A stretch of 64,000 bases of DNA from Calothrix sp. C42_A2020_038 (GTDB lineage Bacteria > Cyanobacteriota > Cyanobacteriia > Cyanobacteriales > Nostocaceae). Shown piece by piece: positions 9,901-19,890 of this stretch. Under the pieces are notes generated by a model. The model saw only the letters and a program-made list of their open reading frames with translations, was not told the origin of the DNA and made no database searches. The translations under genes and the position numbers were made by a program. Positions within the stretch are counted from its first letter, which is position 1, and each line of letters opens with the position of its first letter. The stretch lies in contig JACYLQ010000027.1 of the NCBI GenBank assembly GCA_015272395.1, positions 186,001 through 250,000 on the forward strand, given 5' to 3'.

Positions 9901-9924
9901 TCCCGACTTTTGAAGAAGTCGGGA
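9901..9924. repeat. dispersed hairpin repeat, copy 1
   Basis: TCCCGACTT / AAGTCGGGA arms. This is one of five similar intergenic hairpins in the window (others at 32161, 41371, 50969 and 53261) with consensus AGATTCCCGAYTTCTT and its complement. It lies after the DJ-1/PfpI gene and may double as a terminator. Confidence 0.65.
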
Positions 9925-9948
9925 TTACCCTGACATGAGCTAAAATAC

Positions 9949-10548
9949 CTAAACTTCAGCCATTTCTAAATGCTCAACCTTTGTACCGAGTAACTTGATA
10001 AACTCAGCTAACCAACGCGGATGAGCAGGCCAAGCAGGCGCCGTGACTAAATTTCCATCAACAATAGCTTCGTTAGGGGGAATCTCTACGTATTCCCCCC
10101 CGGCGCTTTTGATATCTGGACTACAAGCCGGATACGCAGTACAGGTTTTATCTTTTAATACATCTGCTGCGGCTAACAACTGCAAACCGTGGCAAATAGC
10201 AGCTATCGGTTTATTGGCATAAGCAAAGTGACGAGTAAGTTCTATGACTTTTTGATTTAAGCGAATATATTCAGGCGCCCGTCCACCAGGAACAACCAAA
10301 GCATCGTAACTAGCAGCTTGGATTTCATCAAATGTAGCATTGAGTGTAAAATTATGTCCAGGCTTTTCGCTATACGTTTGTTCTCCCTCAAAATCATGCA
10401 CAGCAGTACGTATTTTCTCACCAGCTTTTTTATTTGGGCAAACAGCATGTACAGTATGCCCGACCATTTGTAAAGCTTGGAAAGGAACCATCACCTCATA
10501 ATCTTCAACAAAATCACCCACAAGCATTAAAATATTTTTGGCAGCCAT
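9949..10548 (-). CDS. DJ-1/PfpI family protein
   Basis: The start was placed at the ATG giving [13 protein letters not shown], because AGAGG lies 11 bases before it and the family begins there; an in-frame start 19 codons upstream is less likely. The 199-residue protein is a full-length DJ-1/PfpI (class I glutamine amidotransferase-like) domain. It has the nucleophile elbow [10 protein letters not shown] (Cys near residue 119) and an upstream [12 protein letters not shown] loop. Relatives include intracellular peptidases, glyoxalase III-like and deglycase-like proteins. Which activity applies here cannot be told from sequence. Confidence 0.88.
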   Translation of the reverse strand: MAAKNILMLVGDFVEDYEVMVPFQALQMVGHTVHAVCPNKKAGEKIRTAVHDFEGEQTYSEKPGHNFTLNATFDEIQAASYDALVVPGGRAPEYIRLNQKVIELTRHFAYANKPIAAICHGLQLLAAADVLKDKTCTAYPACSPDIKSAGGEYVEIPPNEAIVDGNLVTAPAWPAHPRWLAEFIKLLGTKVEHLEMAEV

Positions 10549-10838
10549 AGTTTTTAGCACCTCTTTATTTTGATAGAGATATCGCAAATGTTTGAGCTTA
10601 CTCACTGCTCCTCAAAGTATAACCTCTAGTAATTTCACTGAGCGTCAAGTTCTTCTACAGCAGCCGTAAACAGTGTGATGTGCTAATAGTCTATGTTCTG
10701 ATATTTTCAAGACTCGCAATTAAAGAGCCAGGGGAGGGTCAAATCATCATTAATATGCTCAGGTAAAGGAAATGCTCTAAGTTCGGCTTCTAAGCTACTA
10801 AGCATTTGAAATTAAAAGTACTTTCCTGGTGGGTTATT

Positions 10839-11297
10839 TTAAGCATTAAATAATTTAAATTCTTCAAGTGCTTTGGGAAAGTTTTTATTTTCGTGTCCCA
10901 ATCTACTTAGTTTAATCAAAGCAAATCTTTCTAAAGGTGATAGACTAGCCCATTGCGATACCGTCATATTTACACCATACTCAGTTGCTTTTTCTTCGAC
11001 ACTTTCAGGTATATTATTTGCTTGCATCCAAGCTGGATGTAATTCGATTGCTAGTTCTGACGGATAATTACCAGTACGCTGAAAAATTAAATTCCGTAAA
11101 TAATCTCGATATGCTTGAACTTCTTGTTCTGTCACACATGGTAACTCAACTAAAGCTTGACGTTCTTCTTGATTCAAATGGTTCCAATCGGCTAACTTTA
11201 GTTTAATACCGCAGGTATCAAGATTATATCTTACTTGCATTGGTATACATCGTAAGGAGTTAACAAAATCTGCTTCAAAATCAAAAAATCGTTTCAT
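10839..11297 (-). CDS. nitrate reductase-associated protein
   Basis: 152 residues matching the cyanobacterial 'nitrate reductase associated' family (Nitr_red_assoc type). Visible segments are FFDFEADFVNSLRCIPMQVR, LDTCGIKLKL, FQRTGNYPSELA and SPLERFALIKLSR. The family is named for its frequent position beside narB, and its biochemical role is not known. Here it lies about 0.7 kb beyond the narB stop codon, on the same strand, separated by the PsiE-like gene. That supports a link to nitrate assimilation but not co-transcription. Confidence 0.85.
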   Translation of the reverse strand: MKRFFDFEADFVNSLRCIPMQVRYNLDTCGIKLKLADWNHLNQEERQALVELPCVTEQEVQAYRDYLRNLIFQRTGNYPSELAIELHPAWMQANNIPESVEEKATEYGVNMTVSQWASLSPLERFALIKLSRLGHENKNFPKALEEFKLFNA

Positions 11298-11345
11298 AAA
11301 TATCGTTTCATCAACTTAGAAGCTGAAATTACCAAAATTTCAAAC

Positions 11346-11804
11346 CTATGAACTTCTGGACTTAGAATTACTACGTATAATTAAGTAACTTATTGATAGA
11401 GATAGTATCGCCAGTCCTAGCCCGATAATGTCGAGACCTTTAACTTTGTCTAAGTCAAGAATAATTATTTTTCTAGCAACAGCAATTAAAGAAGTAACAA
11501 TTACTAATTCTACCTGTAAAACATGTTTTTTGAGATATCCTGTAATATTTTCTAAGATTTCTAAAGCGATTAAAACATTCAAAAATAAGCCAAATACCTG
11601 AAAGAGTGTTTTATAAAAACCACCGTATTTAGGTGACAACAACTCTCGAAAAATAAAGGTCATCAAATCAGCAATGGCAACTGCAATCACAACCAACATA
11701 CATATTGATAGAACTTTCGCAACTATCACCTCAATATTTTCGATGATGTGCATAAAATTTTCGTCTTTAGTCAGTTCCCGAAATTGCTTCCATAACCTTT
11801 TCAT
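11346..11804 (-). CDS. PsiE-like (phosphate-starvation-inducible E family) membrane protein
   Basis: The ATG at 11804 was chosen because a GGGGGG ribosome binding site lies 8 bases upstream; another ATG is two codons earlier. The 152-residue protein has about four membrane segments and the PsiE-family signature ALEILENITGYLKKHVLQVE, followed by VIVTSLIAVARKIIIL. The E. coli homologue is phosphate-starvation induced, but its function is unknown. It sits between narB and the nitrate-reductase-associated gene, all on the minus strand. Whether it has anything to do with nitrate is unproven. Confidence 0.8.
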   Translation of the reverse strand: MKRLWKQFRELTKDENFMHIIENIEVIVAKVLSICMLVVIAVAIADLMTFIFRELLSPKYGGFYKTLFQVFGLFLNVLIALEILENITGYLKKHVLQVELVIVTSLIAVARKIIILDLDKVKGLDIIGLGLAILSLSISYLIIRSNSKSRSS

Positions 11805-12021
11805 TTGCATTGCCCCCCATTTCAAAAATTATTGCAAACAAATTCGCGCTCAAAAGCTATTGACAAGCCAAGATCATTTAAATATTATTTATTGATTATA
11901 TTGATGTACAGTCATACATGCTTTTTATTCACTGAATAAAAAAGCGCAATTAGTTTATCCAAAAGCGCTCGGTTTATTAATAGATTTTAAGATTAAATAA
12001 AAAATCTAGACTGTTAGCAGC

Positions 12022-14295
12022 TTAACATTCAGAAGGTTCTAATCGATAATTATTAATTGCCAAGCTTGTAGTAATTGGTGTAAGGCTGACTGCACAAGCT
12101 TTTAATTCCGGTTGCAGAGAGTCAGGACATGACACCGGATGCGTCATTACGTTTGCTTCTGCGTTTTCTGCCCACAATGCACCCCAATGCATAGGCACAA
12201 ACACTGTACCAGGAGAAATCGCGCGGGTAATTTTGGCTTTAAACTTAGCGCTTCCCCGACGCGACCCAACTTCAACGTATGAATTTTCAGTTATATTCAA
12301 GCTTGTGGCATCGCGAGGATGGATTTCGATAAATGGTTCGGGGTACATTTGCTGGATTTTTTCGATGCGACCAGTGCGCGTTTGTGTGTGCCAATGTCCG
12401 TAAACTCTTCCTGTTGTTAGCACAAATGGGTAATCTTGGTCAGGTGGTTCAGCAAGTCCCCGTGAATAATAGGCACCAAACCGCGCACGTCCATCAGGTG
12501 TACGAAAACGTAAATCGGTATATAATCGCTTACCCGTTTTTAATGTATAGTATTTTTGTTTTTGTAGAGCTTCAATTTTTTCTAGGGATTCTTCAAAGCC
12601 GATAATACCTGTATCGGAATCTGTAAAAATAGGTTCCTGATCAATTGAGGGATAGGGCCATTGAATTGGAGCTTGTTTTAATTTTTCGTGAGAAATACCT
12701 GTAACATCGCAAGGACGTTGATGAGTTAACTGAGCAAATTCACTATAAACATGAGCAGAGTTAATAAAAGCAAATTCATTCACAAAACCCAAACGGCGCC
12801 CAACCTCTGCAAAAATCTCCCAATCAGGCTTTGCTTGCGTTGGTGGTTGACGAAAAGCTTGGCATAAAGTTACAACCCGTTCAGAGTTTGTCATCACACC
12901 AGTTTTCTCACCCCACTGTGCCGCAGGTAAAAGCACATGAGCATAAGCTGCTGTTTCCGTTGGATAATAAGCATCTTGGTAGATAGTAAAAGGTGATTTT
13001 AAGAGTGCTGCCTTTGTTCTTTCCAAATCAGGCATACTTACTGCTGGGTTTGTTGCAGCAATCCAAAATAATCCAACATTCCCAGCTTCCAAACCCATAA
13101 TCATATCCCACACAGTCAAACCAGGTAGTGGTGATATTTTTCCTGACTTGATGCCCCAAAATTCTTCGACTTCCGTCCGGTGTTGTGGGTTCTTCACTGA
13201 GCGATAACCGGGCAATAAATGCGATAACCCTCCGGCTTCGCGTCCTCCCATTGCATTTGGTTGACCAGTTAAAGAAAAAGGGCCACTGCCTGGTTTACCA
13301 ATTTGACCAGTCATTAAGTGCAAGTTGATAAGGGTTCGCACTTTTGCTGTGCCCTCAGAAGACTGATTCATTCCCATTGACCACAGCGACAACACCCTTT
13401 TAGAATCAGCCCAGTAGCGGGCAGCAGTTGCTAAATCTTGAATAGTAATACCGCAAGTGCGCGCGGCAACATCAGGGGAATAGTGACGAATGACTTCGGC
13501 AAAAGCTGGGAAATTACTTGTACATTCATCGATAAAGCCAGTATCAAGACAACCCCAACGCATTAATAAATGTGCGATCCCATTCATTAAATCAATATCT
13601 GTGCCTGGGCGAATTGCCAAGTGCAAATCAGCGACTTCAGCTGTTTGCGTCCGACGTGGATCAACCACAATCATTTTAACTTTAGGGTTCTTCTTGTGGT
13701 ACTTGGCTAGTCGGTTAAAAACAATAGGGTGACACTCTGCTGCATTGGTACCAATCAAAAATGCACAGTCGGTTAACTCTAAATCATCATAACAACAGGG
13801 TGGACCATCCGAACCAAAGCTTTGAATATATCCAGCTACCGCACTGGACATGCATAAACGCGAGTTAGCATCAAAGTTATTGCTTCCCAGACACCCTTTC
13901 ATTAATTTTTGGGCAACATAGTAATCTTCAGTTTGAAACTGACCTGAACCATACATGCATATCGCTTCTGGCCCAATTGTTCGCAGTACTTGTTGAATGC
14001 GCTTGGTAATCAGATCAAATGCTTCATCCCAAGTCGCGCGTCGAAACTTTTCATTCAACGAGTTCCGTATCATTGGGTAATGCAATCTATTTTTATCTAA
14101 TGATTCGGCAACTGTGGCGCCTTTGACACACACCATACCTTGGCTTGATGGATGCGTTTTATCTCCCCTGACTCGCCAAATTGGATTCCCTTGACTATCG
14201 CGATTTGTTGGTTTTCCAGGTTGCGCTGGTGGTGAAACTTCAAGCCCACAGCCAACTCCACAGTAAGGGCAAAGGGTTTTGGTGGATTCAGTCAT
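12022..14295 (-). CDS. narB: ferredoxin-nitrate reductase
   Basis: 757-residue molybdenum enzyme reducing nitrate to nitrite with electrons from ferredoxin in the cytoplasm. The N-terminus has the [4Fe-4S] cysteines C9, C12 and C16 ([13 protein letters not shown]) and C56 (GMVCVKGA). The body follows the Mo-bis-MGD oxidoreductase fold ([52 protein letters not shown]). The C-terminal dinucleotide-binding domain contains [18 protein letters not shown]. It lacks the extra cytochrome or FAD domains of other nitrate reductases, as expected for NarB. It is the last gene of the nirA-nrtABCD-narB operon, 191 bases after nrtD. Confidence 0.96.
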   Translation of the reverse strand: MTESTKTLCPYCGVGCGLEVSPPAQPGKPTNRDSQGNPIWRVRGDKTHPSSQGMVCVKGATVAESLDKNRLHYPMIRNSLNEKFRRATWDEAFDLITKRIQQVLRTIGPEAICMYGSGQFQTEDYYVAQKLMKGCLGSNNFDANSRLCMSSAVAGYIQSFGSDGPPCCYDDLELTDCAFLIGTNAAECHPIVFNRLAKYHKKNPKVKMIVVDPRRTQTAEVADLHLAIRPGTDIDLMNGIAHLLMRWGCLDTGFIDECTSNFPAFAEVIRHYSPDVAARTCGITIQDLATAARYWADSKRVLSLWSMGMNQSSEGTAKVRTLINLHLMTGQIGKPGSGPFSLTGQPNAMGGREAGGLSHLLPGYRSVKNPQHRTEVEEFWGIKSGKISPLPGLTVWDMIMGLEAGNVGLFWIAATNPAVSMPDLERTKAALLKSPFTIYQDAYYPTETAAYAHVLLPAAQWGEKTGVMTNSERVVTLCQAFRQPPTQAKPDWEIFAEVGRRLGFVNEFAFINSAHVYSEFAQLTHQRPCDVTGISHEKLKQAPIQWPYPSIDQEPIFTDSDTGIIGFEESLEKIEALQKQKYYTLKTGKRLYTDLRFRTPDGRARFGAYYSRGLAEPPDQDYPFVLTTGRVYGHWHTQTRTGRIEKIQQMYPEPFIEIHPRDATSLNITENSYVEVGSRRGSAKFKAKITRAISPGTVFVPMHWGALWAENAEANVMTHPVSCPDSLQPELKACAVSLTPITTSLAINNYRLEPSEC

Positions 14296-14368
14296 AAAAC
14301 CTCAAACGATTGCAGCGTACTACCGCTTTTTGATTAAAGACTTCCTATTAAATAAATATCCAAAATTT

Positions 14369-14433
14369 CTTGTGGGATAGGTGTCCTCGCCCGTCCGATT
14401 TTCAGGGGCGAGCTTTCTATACCCACCCACAAG
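14369..14433. repeat. composite stem-loop between nrtD and narB
   Basis: Outer arms CTTGTGGG / CCCACAAG with an inner CTCGCCC / GGGCGAG stem. It fills a third of the 191-base nrtD-narB gap inside the nir operon, where it could stabilise or end the upstream mRNA. A similar CCCACAAG motif recurs near 32240, so it is probably a dispersed repeat. Confidence 0.5.
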
Positions 14434-14486
14434 ATGAAGTAATTTTTTGGAAGTCCCTACGGGATGTCCCTCCGCAGACCTAATTT

Positions 14487-15317
14487 CTACTCTTCAATAT
14501 ACGCGCAGCGATTGTATAGAAAATCAAGGGCATAATTACGTAACTGGTAATATTCAGGGTCTTCCATAATTCGTTTGCGGTTACGAGGACGAGAGAAGGG
14601 AATATCAAGAATTTCGCCAATTTGTGCAGCAGGACCATTAGTCATCATCACAAGCCGATCAGCGAGGAATAATGCTTCATCGATATCATGCGTAATCATC
14701 AAAACAGTAACCTGATGGTCACGCCAAATTTGTAGTAATTCCTCTTGCAACTCTTCTTTTGTAATCGCATCAAGGGCGCCAAACGGTTCATCAAGAATTA
14801 AGACTTGAGGACGAATTGAAAGCGCACGGGCAATTGCAACCCGTTGTTTCATCCCACCAGAAATTTGTGATGGTCTTTTATCAGCAGCTTCTGTAAGACC
14901 TACCAACGCTAAATGTTCTTTAACAATAGCCCGTTTTTCAGCCTCGATTTTTTCTGGAAAGACTGCATCAACAGCCAAATAAACATTTTCAAAAACCGAA
15001 AACCAAGGCAGTAAACAGTAATTTTGAAACACCATCATCCGGTCTGGACCTGGTTCGGTAATTGGCTTATCTTGCAGCAGCACAACACCCTCAGTCGGAG
15101 TATTGAAACCAGAAATCATATTTAACAGTGTTGACTTACCGCAACCAGAGTGACCAATCAAGCAAACGAACTCACCCTCACGAACTTTGAGGTCAATTCC
15201 ATCAAGAACAGTGTAAGGGCCTTCCGCAGTTGGATAAATCTTGCTAACTCCCTCAATAACTAGGAAATTATCAGCTTTGGGTGTGTTTAATTGACTTGAT
15301 TGAATTTTTGTTTGCAT
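14487..15317 (-). CDS. nrtD: nitrate ABC transporter ATP-binding protein NrtD
   Basis: 276 residues forming one ABC ATPase domain: Walker A GHSGCGKST, signature ISGGMKQRVAIARAL, Walker B QVLILDEPFGALD, switch His in MITHDIDEA. NrtD pairs with NrtC to energise nitrate/nitrite import through NrtB. ATG start. It lies 30 bases downstream of nrtC on the minus strand, as in other cyanobacteria. Confidence 0.95.
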   Translation of the reverse strand: MQTKIQSSQLNTPKADNFLVIEGVSKIYPTAEGPYTVLDGIDLKVREGEFVCLIGHSGCGKSTLLNMISGFNTPTEGVVLLQDKPITEPGPDRMMVFQNYCLLPWFSVFENVYLAVDAVFPEKIEAEKRAIVKEHLALVGLTEAADKRPSQISGGMKQRVAIARALSIRPQVLILDEPFGALDAITKEELQEELLQIWRDHQVTVLMITHDIDEALFLADRLVMMTNGPAAQIGEILDIPFSRPRNRKRIMEDPEYYQLRNYALDFLYNRCAYIEE

Positions 15318-15347
15318 GGTAATGAGTAGTGGGTAATCTTCGTTTTA

Positions 15348-17348
15348 TTAAATAAATACTTCTTCAACACGTATCTGACGCTTAATTTCTAAGCTGTTGA
15401 GATACTCGATCGGCTCTGATGGATTAAAAACTTTACCATCAAATAAATGAATCGGGTTATCCCAGCCAATATCAGGAATACCTAAGTCCCGCGCTGCGGC
15501 GCCAAATATATCTGTACGACAAACTCGTTCAATTACTTCCACCCAGTTTTTTGGGAATGGCATCAAACCCCAGCGTGCCATTTGTGTCATCATCCACAAT
15601 ATTTCTGTGCGGTTGGGATAATTTGTTTTATTGACAAAAAAACGATTGTATGCTGTTAATTCTTGTGGTTTACTGCCATCTGCGCGTTCATAAGGCGCCG
15701 TAAAACCAGGACGGACAAGAGCAGGGTCTAGGTCTAAATATTCGGGACGACAGATAATAGAGAGAATTTCTTCGCGGTTGCGGAGGTCATCACAGTATTC
15801 GCAGGCTTCTAATAAAGCCTTGATTAAGGCAAGATAAGTTGCTGGGTACTTTTGTGCCCATTCTTCTCGCACTCCCAGAACTTTTGCTGGCTGTCCTAAC
15901 CAAATTTCTAAAGCTGTAGCTGCAACAAAACCTATATTTTGATCAACTGCCAGATAATTCCAAGGTTCACTTGCACAGTAACCATCAATTATTCCCGCTT
16001 GCAATTGCGAAACCATTTGCATTGGTGGTATCACAGTTAAATTGACATCCTGGTCAGGGTCAATACCACCAGCTGCTAACCAGTAACGCAGAATCAGATT
16101 CTGCATTGAAGTGGGATGCACAACCCCCATAGTTATAACCCGGTCAACATCAGCGTTAATTACTGCTTTTAGGTCTGCAAGATTTCTTACTCCTTTGTCA
16201 TATAATTTTTTACTCAGTGTGATAGCATTAGCATTGCGGGAAAGATTTAAAGCATTGATGACGGGAATTGGGGTTTTGTTACCGGCGCCTAATGTCAGAG
16301 CGAGTGGCATTCCTGCAACCATTTGAGCAGCATCAAGTATACCAGTACCAACACCTTTAGCTATTTCCTTCCAACTTTTCTGACGACACAGAGTAATATT
16401 GGATAATCCGTAATTTGCAAAAAAGCCTTTTTCCTTAGCGATAATTAAAGGTGCAGTATCGGTTAGAGGTAAAAAACCAATGTCTAAATTGACTTTTTCC
16501 AAACCTTCGCGAGATGTTGATATTGATGCAACTGTATTTTGGGCTTGTTGAGATTGACGTTTCTTTGCTTGCTTTTGCTGGTTAAGAAAGTAAATTATCT
16601 CCGAGCGCAATTTGTAATAGTTGGGATGATTAATAACTTCCATGCGTTGACGAGGACGGGGAATGTCAACTTCTAAAATTTGCCCAATATGAGCTTCCGG
16701 ACCATTAGTTAGCATCACAATGCGGTCGGAAAGCAGCAGCGCTTCATCGACATCATGCGTTACCATCACGCAAGTTAGCTTCGAGTCGTTGCAGATTTTC
16801 ATGAGTTGCTCTTGCAACCCACCCCGTGTCAAGGCATCGAGGGCGCCAAAAGGTTCATCGAGTAATAATAACTTGGGACGAATAGCTAAAGCCCGCGCTA
16901 TCGATACACGCTGTTTCATTCCACCCGATAATTCGTGAGGAAACTTATTAGCCGCGCGTTGCAATCCTACAATATTAATATGGTGTTCGACAATTGAGCA
17001 GCGCTCACCTTTGGGTTTGTCTTGATAAACTTCATCAACAGCTAAAGCAATATTCTCACGGACATTTAACCAAGGTAACAAAGAGTAGTTTTGAAATACT
17101 ACCATCCGGTCGGGTCCTGGTTCGCGTACCTCGCGTCCTTCAAGCGTCACACCGCCAATCGAAGCGCGGTCTAACCCTGCAATAATATTTAGTAAAGTTG
17201 ATTTACCACAACCAGAGTGCCCAATTAGTGAAATAAATTCACCTTGTTGAATCTTCAGTTCAATATTTTTGAGGGCTATATAAGTTTTACCGTTGGGCAA
17301 ATCAAATACACGATCAATATGGTCTACTTCAACAAAACAGGTTGTCAT
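15348..17348 (-). CDS. nrtC: nitrate ABC transporter ATPase with C-terminal substrate-binding-like domain NrtC
   Basis: 666 residues. The N-terminal 255 residues are an ABC ATPase (GHSGCGKST, LSGGMKQRVSIARAL, LLLLDEPFGALD). A Gln/Lys-rich linker follows, and residues about 285-655 form an NrtA-like solute-binding domain (starting LDIGFLPLTDTAPLIIAKEKG). This fusion is diagnostic for NrtC; the extra domain is known in Synechococcus to mediate inhibition of uptake by ammonium. Full-length, ATG start, 95 bases after the nrtB stop. Confidence 0.96.
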   Translation of the reverse strand: MTTCFVEVDHIDRVFDLPNGKTYIALKNIELKIQQGEFISLIGHSGCGKSTLLNIIAGLDRASIGGVTLEGREVREPGPDRMVVFQNYSLLPWLNVRENIALAVDEVYQDKPKGERCSIVEHHINIVGLQRAANKFPHELSGGMKQRVSIARALAIRPKLLLLDEPFGALDALTRGGLQEQLMKICNDSKLTCVMVTHDVDEALLLSDRIVMLTNGPEAHIGQILEVDIPRPRQRMEVINHPNYYKLRSEIIYFLNQQKQAKKRQSQQAQNTVASISTSREGLEKVNLDIGFLPLTDTAPLIIAKEKGFFANYGLSNITLCRQKSWKEIAKGVGTGILDAAQMVAGMPLALTLGAGNKTPIPVINALNLSRNANAITLSKKLYDKGVRNLADLKAVINADVDRVITMGVVHPTSMQNLILRYWLAAGGIDPDQDVNLTVIPPMQMVSQLQAGIIDGYCASEPWNYLAVDQNIGFVAATALEIWLGQPAKVLGVREEWAQKYPATYLALIKALLEACEYCDDLRNREEILSIICRPEYLDLDPALVRPGFTAPYERADGSKPQELTAYNRFFVNKTNYPNRTEILWMMTQMARWGLMPFPKNWVEVIERVCRTDIFGAAARDLGIPDIGWDNPIHLFDGKVFNPSEPIEYLNSLEIKRQIRVEEVFI

Positions 17349-17443
17349 TTTAGTTAGGAGTTGAGAGTTGGAAGTTAGAAGGCGCGGAGTTAGGAGTTGG
17401 AATAAAACTCATAACTCATAACTCCTTACTTTTGACTTGATTT
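17349..17443. repeat. heptamer-type repeats between nrtB and nrtC
   Basis: Repeated GGAGTT(A/G)-like and complementary AACTC(A/C)T units (TTAGGAGTTGAGAGTTGG ... ACTCATAACTCATAACTCC), able to fold on themselves. Similar degenerate units occur near 1207-1225 and at 27070-27272. This is typical of short tandem repeats in Nostocales intergenic DNA. Confidence 0.55.
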
Positions 17444-18310
17444 TTATTCTGCTGGAGTTACTAAATTTGCAATCCAACCAATCGCGCGGTCGAGTATAAG
17501 ACCAACTAAACCGATATAAATTAGCGCTAATACAACTTGACCTAGCTCTCCACTGTTGTAAGCATCCCAGATGAAGAAACCTAAACCACCTGCACCGTCG
17601 CTACTTCCTGCATTGACCATTTCAGCAGCAACAATGGCTAACCATGCTAAACCAATTCCAATTCGTAATCCACTTAATATGTAGGGAACTGCTGCGGGAA
17701 ATAAAATCTTGAAGAAATATTTTCTTCCTTTTAATCGTAGTACCCTGGCAACGTTACGATAATCTTGGGGGATTTGCTGAACTCCAACCGTGGTATTGAT
17801 GATGATAGGCCAAACTGCGGTGATGAAAATTACGAAAATAGCTGCTAGTTCACTTTTACTAATACCCCCTAATGTCGGTACAGCAGATAAGGAAATTGGC
17901 AACCAAGCAAGGGGAGGAACTGTCCGTAATACTTGAAAAAGAGGGTCAAGTGCTTCGTATATCAACCGATTTGTACCAGTAAGAACCCCTACAGCGATAC
18001 CAATTACTGCTGCCAACAAATAACCATAAGCGACTCGCTGTAAGCTAGCAAATAACTGTAATGCTAAACCTTTACCATCATCGTCGTTGAGGAAAGGATT
18101 GAACAAGAATTTTTGAACAGTGGGGTCTGAAATTATTTTAACTGGACTAGGAAATTCAGCACCAGGCGCCGAACAAAGTATCTGCCAAATTACTAGGAAA
18201 ATTGCAGTAGCAACTAAAGGAGGTATTGCTTTTTTAGATTTCTTTCCAATTAGATTTAGTAATTTACTGCCACTATTTCTAGTAGATAATCTGCCTGATT
18301 GTACTGCCAT
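17444..18310 (-). CDS. nrtB: nitrate ABC transporter permease NrtB
   Basis: The ATG at 18310 (MAVQSGRLSTRN) is preferred over an in-frame TTG 14 codons upstream, which lies inside an inverted-repeat element. The 288-residue protein has about six membrane segments and the permease EAA-type loop (ARVLRLKGRKYFFKILFPAAVPYILSGLRIG). It forms the membrane channel for nitrate and nitrite driven by NrtC/NrtD. The gene follows nrtA after a 167-base gap largely occupied by the 18349-18477 element. Confidence 0.94.
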   Translation of the reverse strand: MAVQSGRLSTRNSGSKLLNLIGKKSKKAIPPLVATAIFLVIWQILCSAPGAEFPSPVKIISDPTVQKFLFNPFLNDDDGKGLALQLFASLQRVAYGYLLAAVIGIAVGVLTGTNRLIYEALDPLFQVLRTVPPLAWLPISLSAVPTLGGISKSELAAIFVIFITAVWPIIINTTVGVQQIPQDYRNVARVLRLKGRKYFFKILFPAAVPYILSGLRIGIGLAWLAIVAAEMVNAGSSDGAGGLGFFIWDAYNSGELGQVVLALIYIGLVGLILDRAIGWIANLVTPAE

Positions 18311-18348
18311 AGTTGAGATTATAGTTATTTGAGTGGTGGGTAAAGTTT

Positions 18349-18477
18349 GCAACGGATATAACGGATAGTTAATTCATCTATTTAGATAGTTTTTAAAAAG
18401 CGTCAGATGCGTTCTCCATCAAAGAACTTGCTTTCTATAACAAATAAATCATCCGTTACATCCGTTACATCCGTTGC
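18349..18477. repeat. inverted-repeat element in the nrtA-nrtB gap, copy A
   Basis: Ends are GCAACGGATATAACGGAT and ATCCGTTACATCCGTTGC, near-perfect inverted copies, with one extra TCCGTTACA unit on the right; 129 bp in total. A second copy with the same ends is at 51043-51131. It begins at the base after the nrtA stop codon region and ends about 39 bases before the nrtB ATG. It has no coding capacity, consistent with a MITE-like or REP-like element. Confidence 0.6.
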
Positions 18478-19803
18478 CTAGACTTTCTTGATTTTCAATT
18501 CTTTGAGATAAGCTGTGGGGTTAGCTGGGTCAAATTTGACACCTAAAATATCTTCAACACCACGCGAGTCACTCTTAGGAATAGCAGCTTCTTGTCCTAT
18601 AGCTTTAGCAGCTTCTTTCCACATATCCGTGCGATTGACTTTATCTACTAAAGCTTTAACATCAGTGTTAGCAGGAAGTTGACCCCAGCGAATATTTTCG
18701 GTGATAAACCAGGTATCGTGACTTTTGTAAGGGAATGAAGCATTATCTGACCAGAATTTCATTGCTACTGTACTTGCGGTTTCAACTCTACCTGTACCAT
18801 AGTCAATTTTGCCTTTAGAACGATCGCTGATCGCAAGAGCATCTACTTTTAAATATTTACCAGTGGCAATAATTTTAGACATTTCATCTTTATTCTCAAG
18901 TTGATCACACCAGACTTGTGCTTCTTGCACTGCCATTAATATGGCTTTTGCTGCATTGGGATTCTTATCTACCCAATCTGCACGCATTGATAAAGCTTTT
19001 TCAGGATGATCTTTCCATAGTTCACCCGTTACCAGCGCTGAATAACCGATTTGATCTTGAATCAGTTTGCCATTCCAAGGTTCTCCAACACAAAAAGCGT
19101 CCATCTTACCTGCTTTCATACTGGCAACCATTTGTGGTGGTGGAATTACAATGATTTCTACGTCTTTTTCTGGGTCAATTCCACCAGCTGATAACCATGA
19201 CCGCATCCACAAATCATGCGTTCCACCTGGAAATGTCACAGCACAGGTCAGCTTTTTACCGCCAGCTATGACTTGTTTGAGTGGTGAACTGTCTTTACCG
19301 AGCTTCAAGTCTTTATATCTATTCGATACAGAAATTCCCTGACCGTTAGTATTCAAACGTGCCAGAACATACATTGGCAGAGGTTGTTTTGTCTTTGTAA
19401 TTGCACCAGCACTTATTAAATATGCCATCGGGGTAAGAAGGTGTGCCCCATCGATACCACCTTGGTCTGCACCAAGTTCTAAGTTGTCGCGCGTTGCTGC
19501 CCACGATGTTTGTTTGACAACTTGGACATCAGTCATACCGTACTTTTGGAATAACCCCTTTTCAGCAGCAATAATTAACGGCGCCGAGTCAGTTAAAGCA
19601 ATAAATCCAAGTTTGGCTTTCGTGGTTTCAACTTTAGCTCCGTTGGTCACGGGGGTAACATTAGATGCAGGCTTCGCTGTAGTATTAGTCGAAGCTCCAG
19701 AATTATCTGAATTTGAACCATTTGAACAGCCATTTACAAAGATAGTGCCAGCTGCTGTGATACCTGCGGTGATAATGAATTTTCTTCTGGAGAGGTTTGT
19801 CAT
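18478..19803 (-). CDS. nrtA: nitrate-binding lipoprotein of the ABC transporter NrtA
   Basis: The start was placed at the ATG 19803 (MTNLSRRKFI), not an in-frame TTG 19 codons earlier. 441 residues. A twin-arginine-like SRRKF precedes a hydrophobic stretch and a lipobox ending FVNGC, so it is a lipid-anchored periplasmic protein. The binding domain carries the family motifs KLGFIALTDSAPLIIAAEKG, TFPGGTHDLWMRSWL and AFCVGEPWN. NrtA captures nitrate and nitrite with high affinity and delivers them to NrtB. It lies 87 bases after the nirA stop. Confidence 0.95.
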   Translation of the reverse strand: MTNLSRRKFIITAGITAAGTIFVNGCSNGSNSDNSGASTNTTAKPASNVTPVTNGAKVETTKAKLGFIALTDSAPLIIAAEKGLFQKYGMTDVQVVKQTSWAATRDNLELGADQGGIDGAHLLTPMAYLISAGAITKTKQPLPMYVLARLNTNGQGISVSNRYKDLKLGKDSSPLKQVIAGGKKLTCAVTFPGGTHDLWMRSWLSAGGIDPEKDVEIIVIPPPQMVASMKAGKMDAFCVGEPWNGKLIQDQIGYSALVTGELWKDHPEKALSMRADWVDKNPNAAKAILMAVQEAQVWCDQLENKDEMSKIIATGKYLKVDALAISDRSKGKIDYGTGRVETASTVAMKFWSDNASFPYKSHDTWFITENIRWGQLPANTDVKALVDKVNRTDMWKEAAKAIGQEAAIPKSDSRGVEDILGVKFDPANPTAYLKELKIKKV

Positions 19804-19890
19804 TATTTTACTTAGTGATTGATTATTGATTGTTAGGCTATTTAGATTCCGGACAACCAAGACCGCTTATCGGGAATCTGATTTAAGATT

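Larger units (their letters stand above)
9632..9948. other. intergenic with heptamer repeat and hairpin repeat
   Basis: Gap between the start of the FHA-PrsW gene and the end of the DJ-1/PfpI gene. It holds a short tandem heptamer at 9749-9776 and a hairpin repeat at 9901-9924. No gene seen. Confidence 0.55.
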
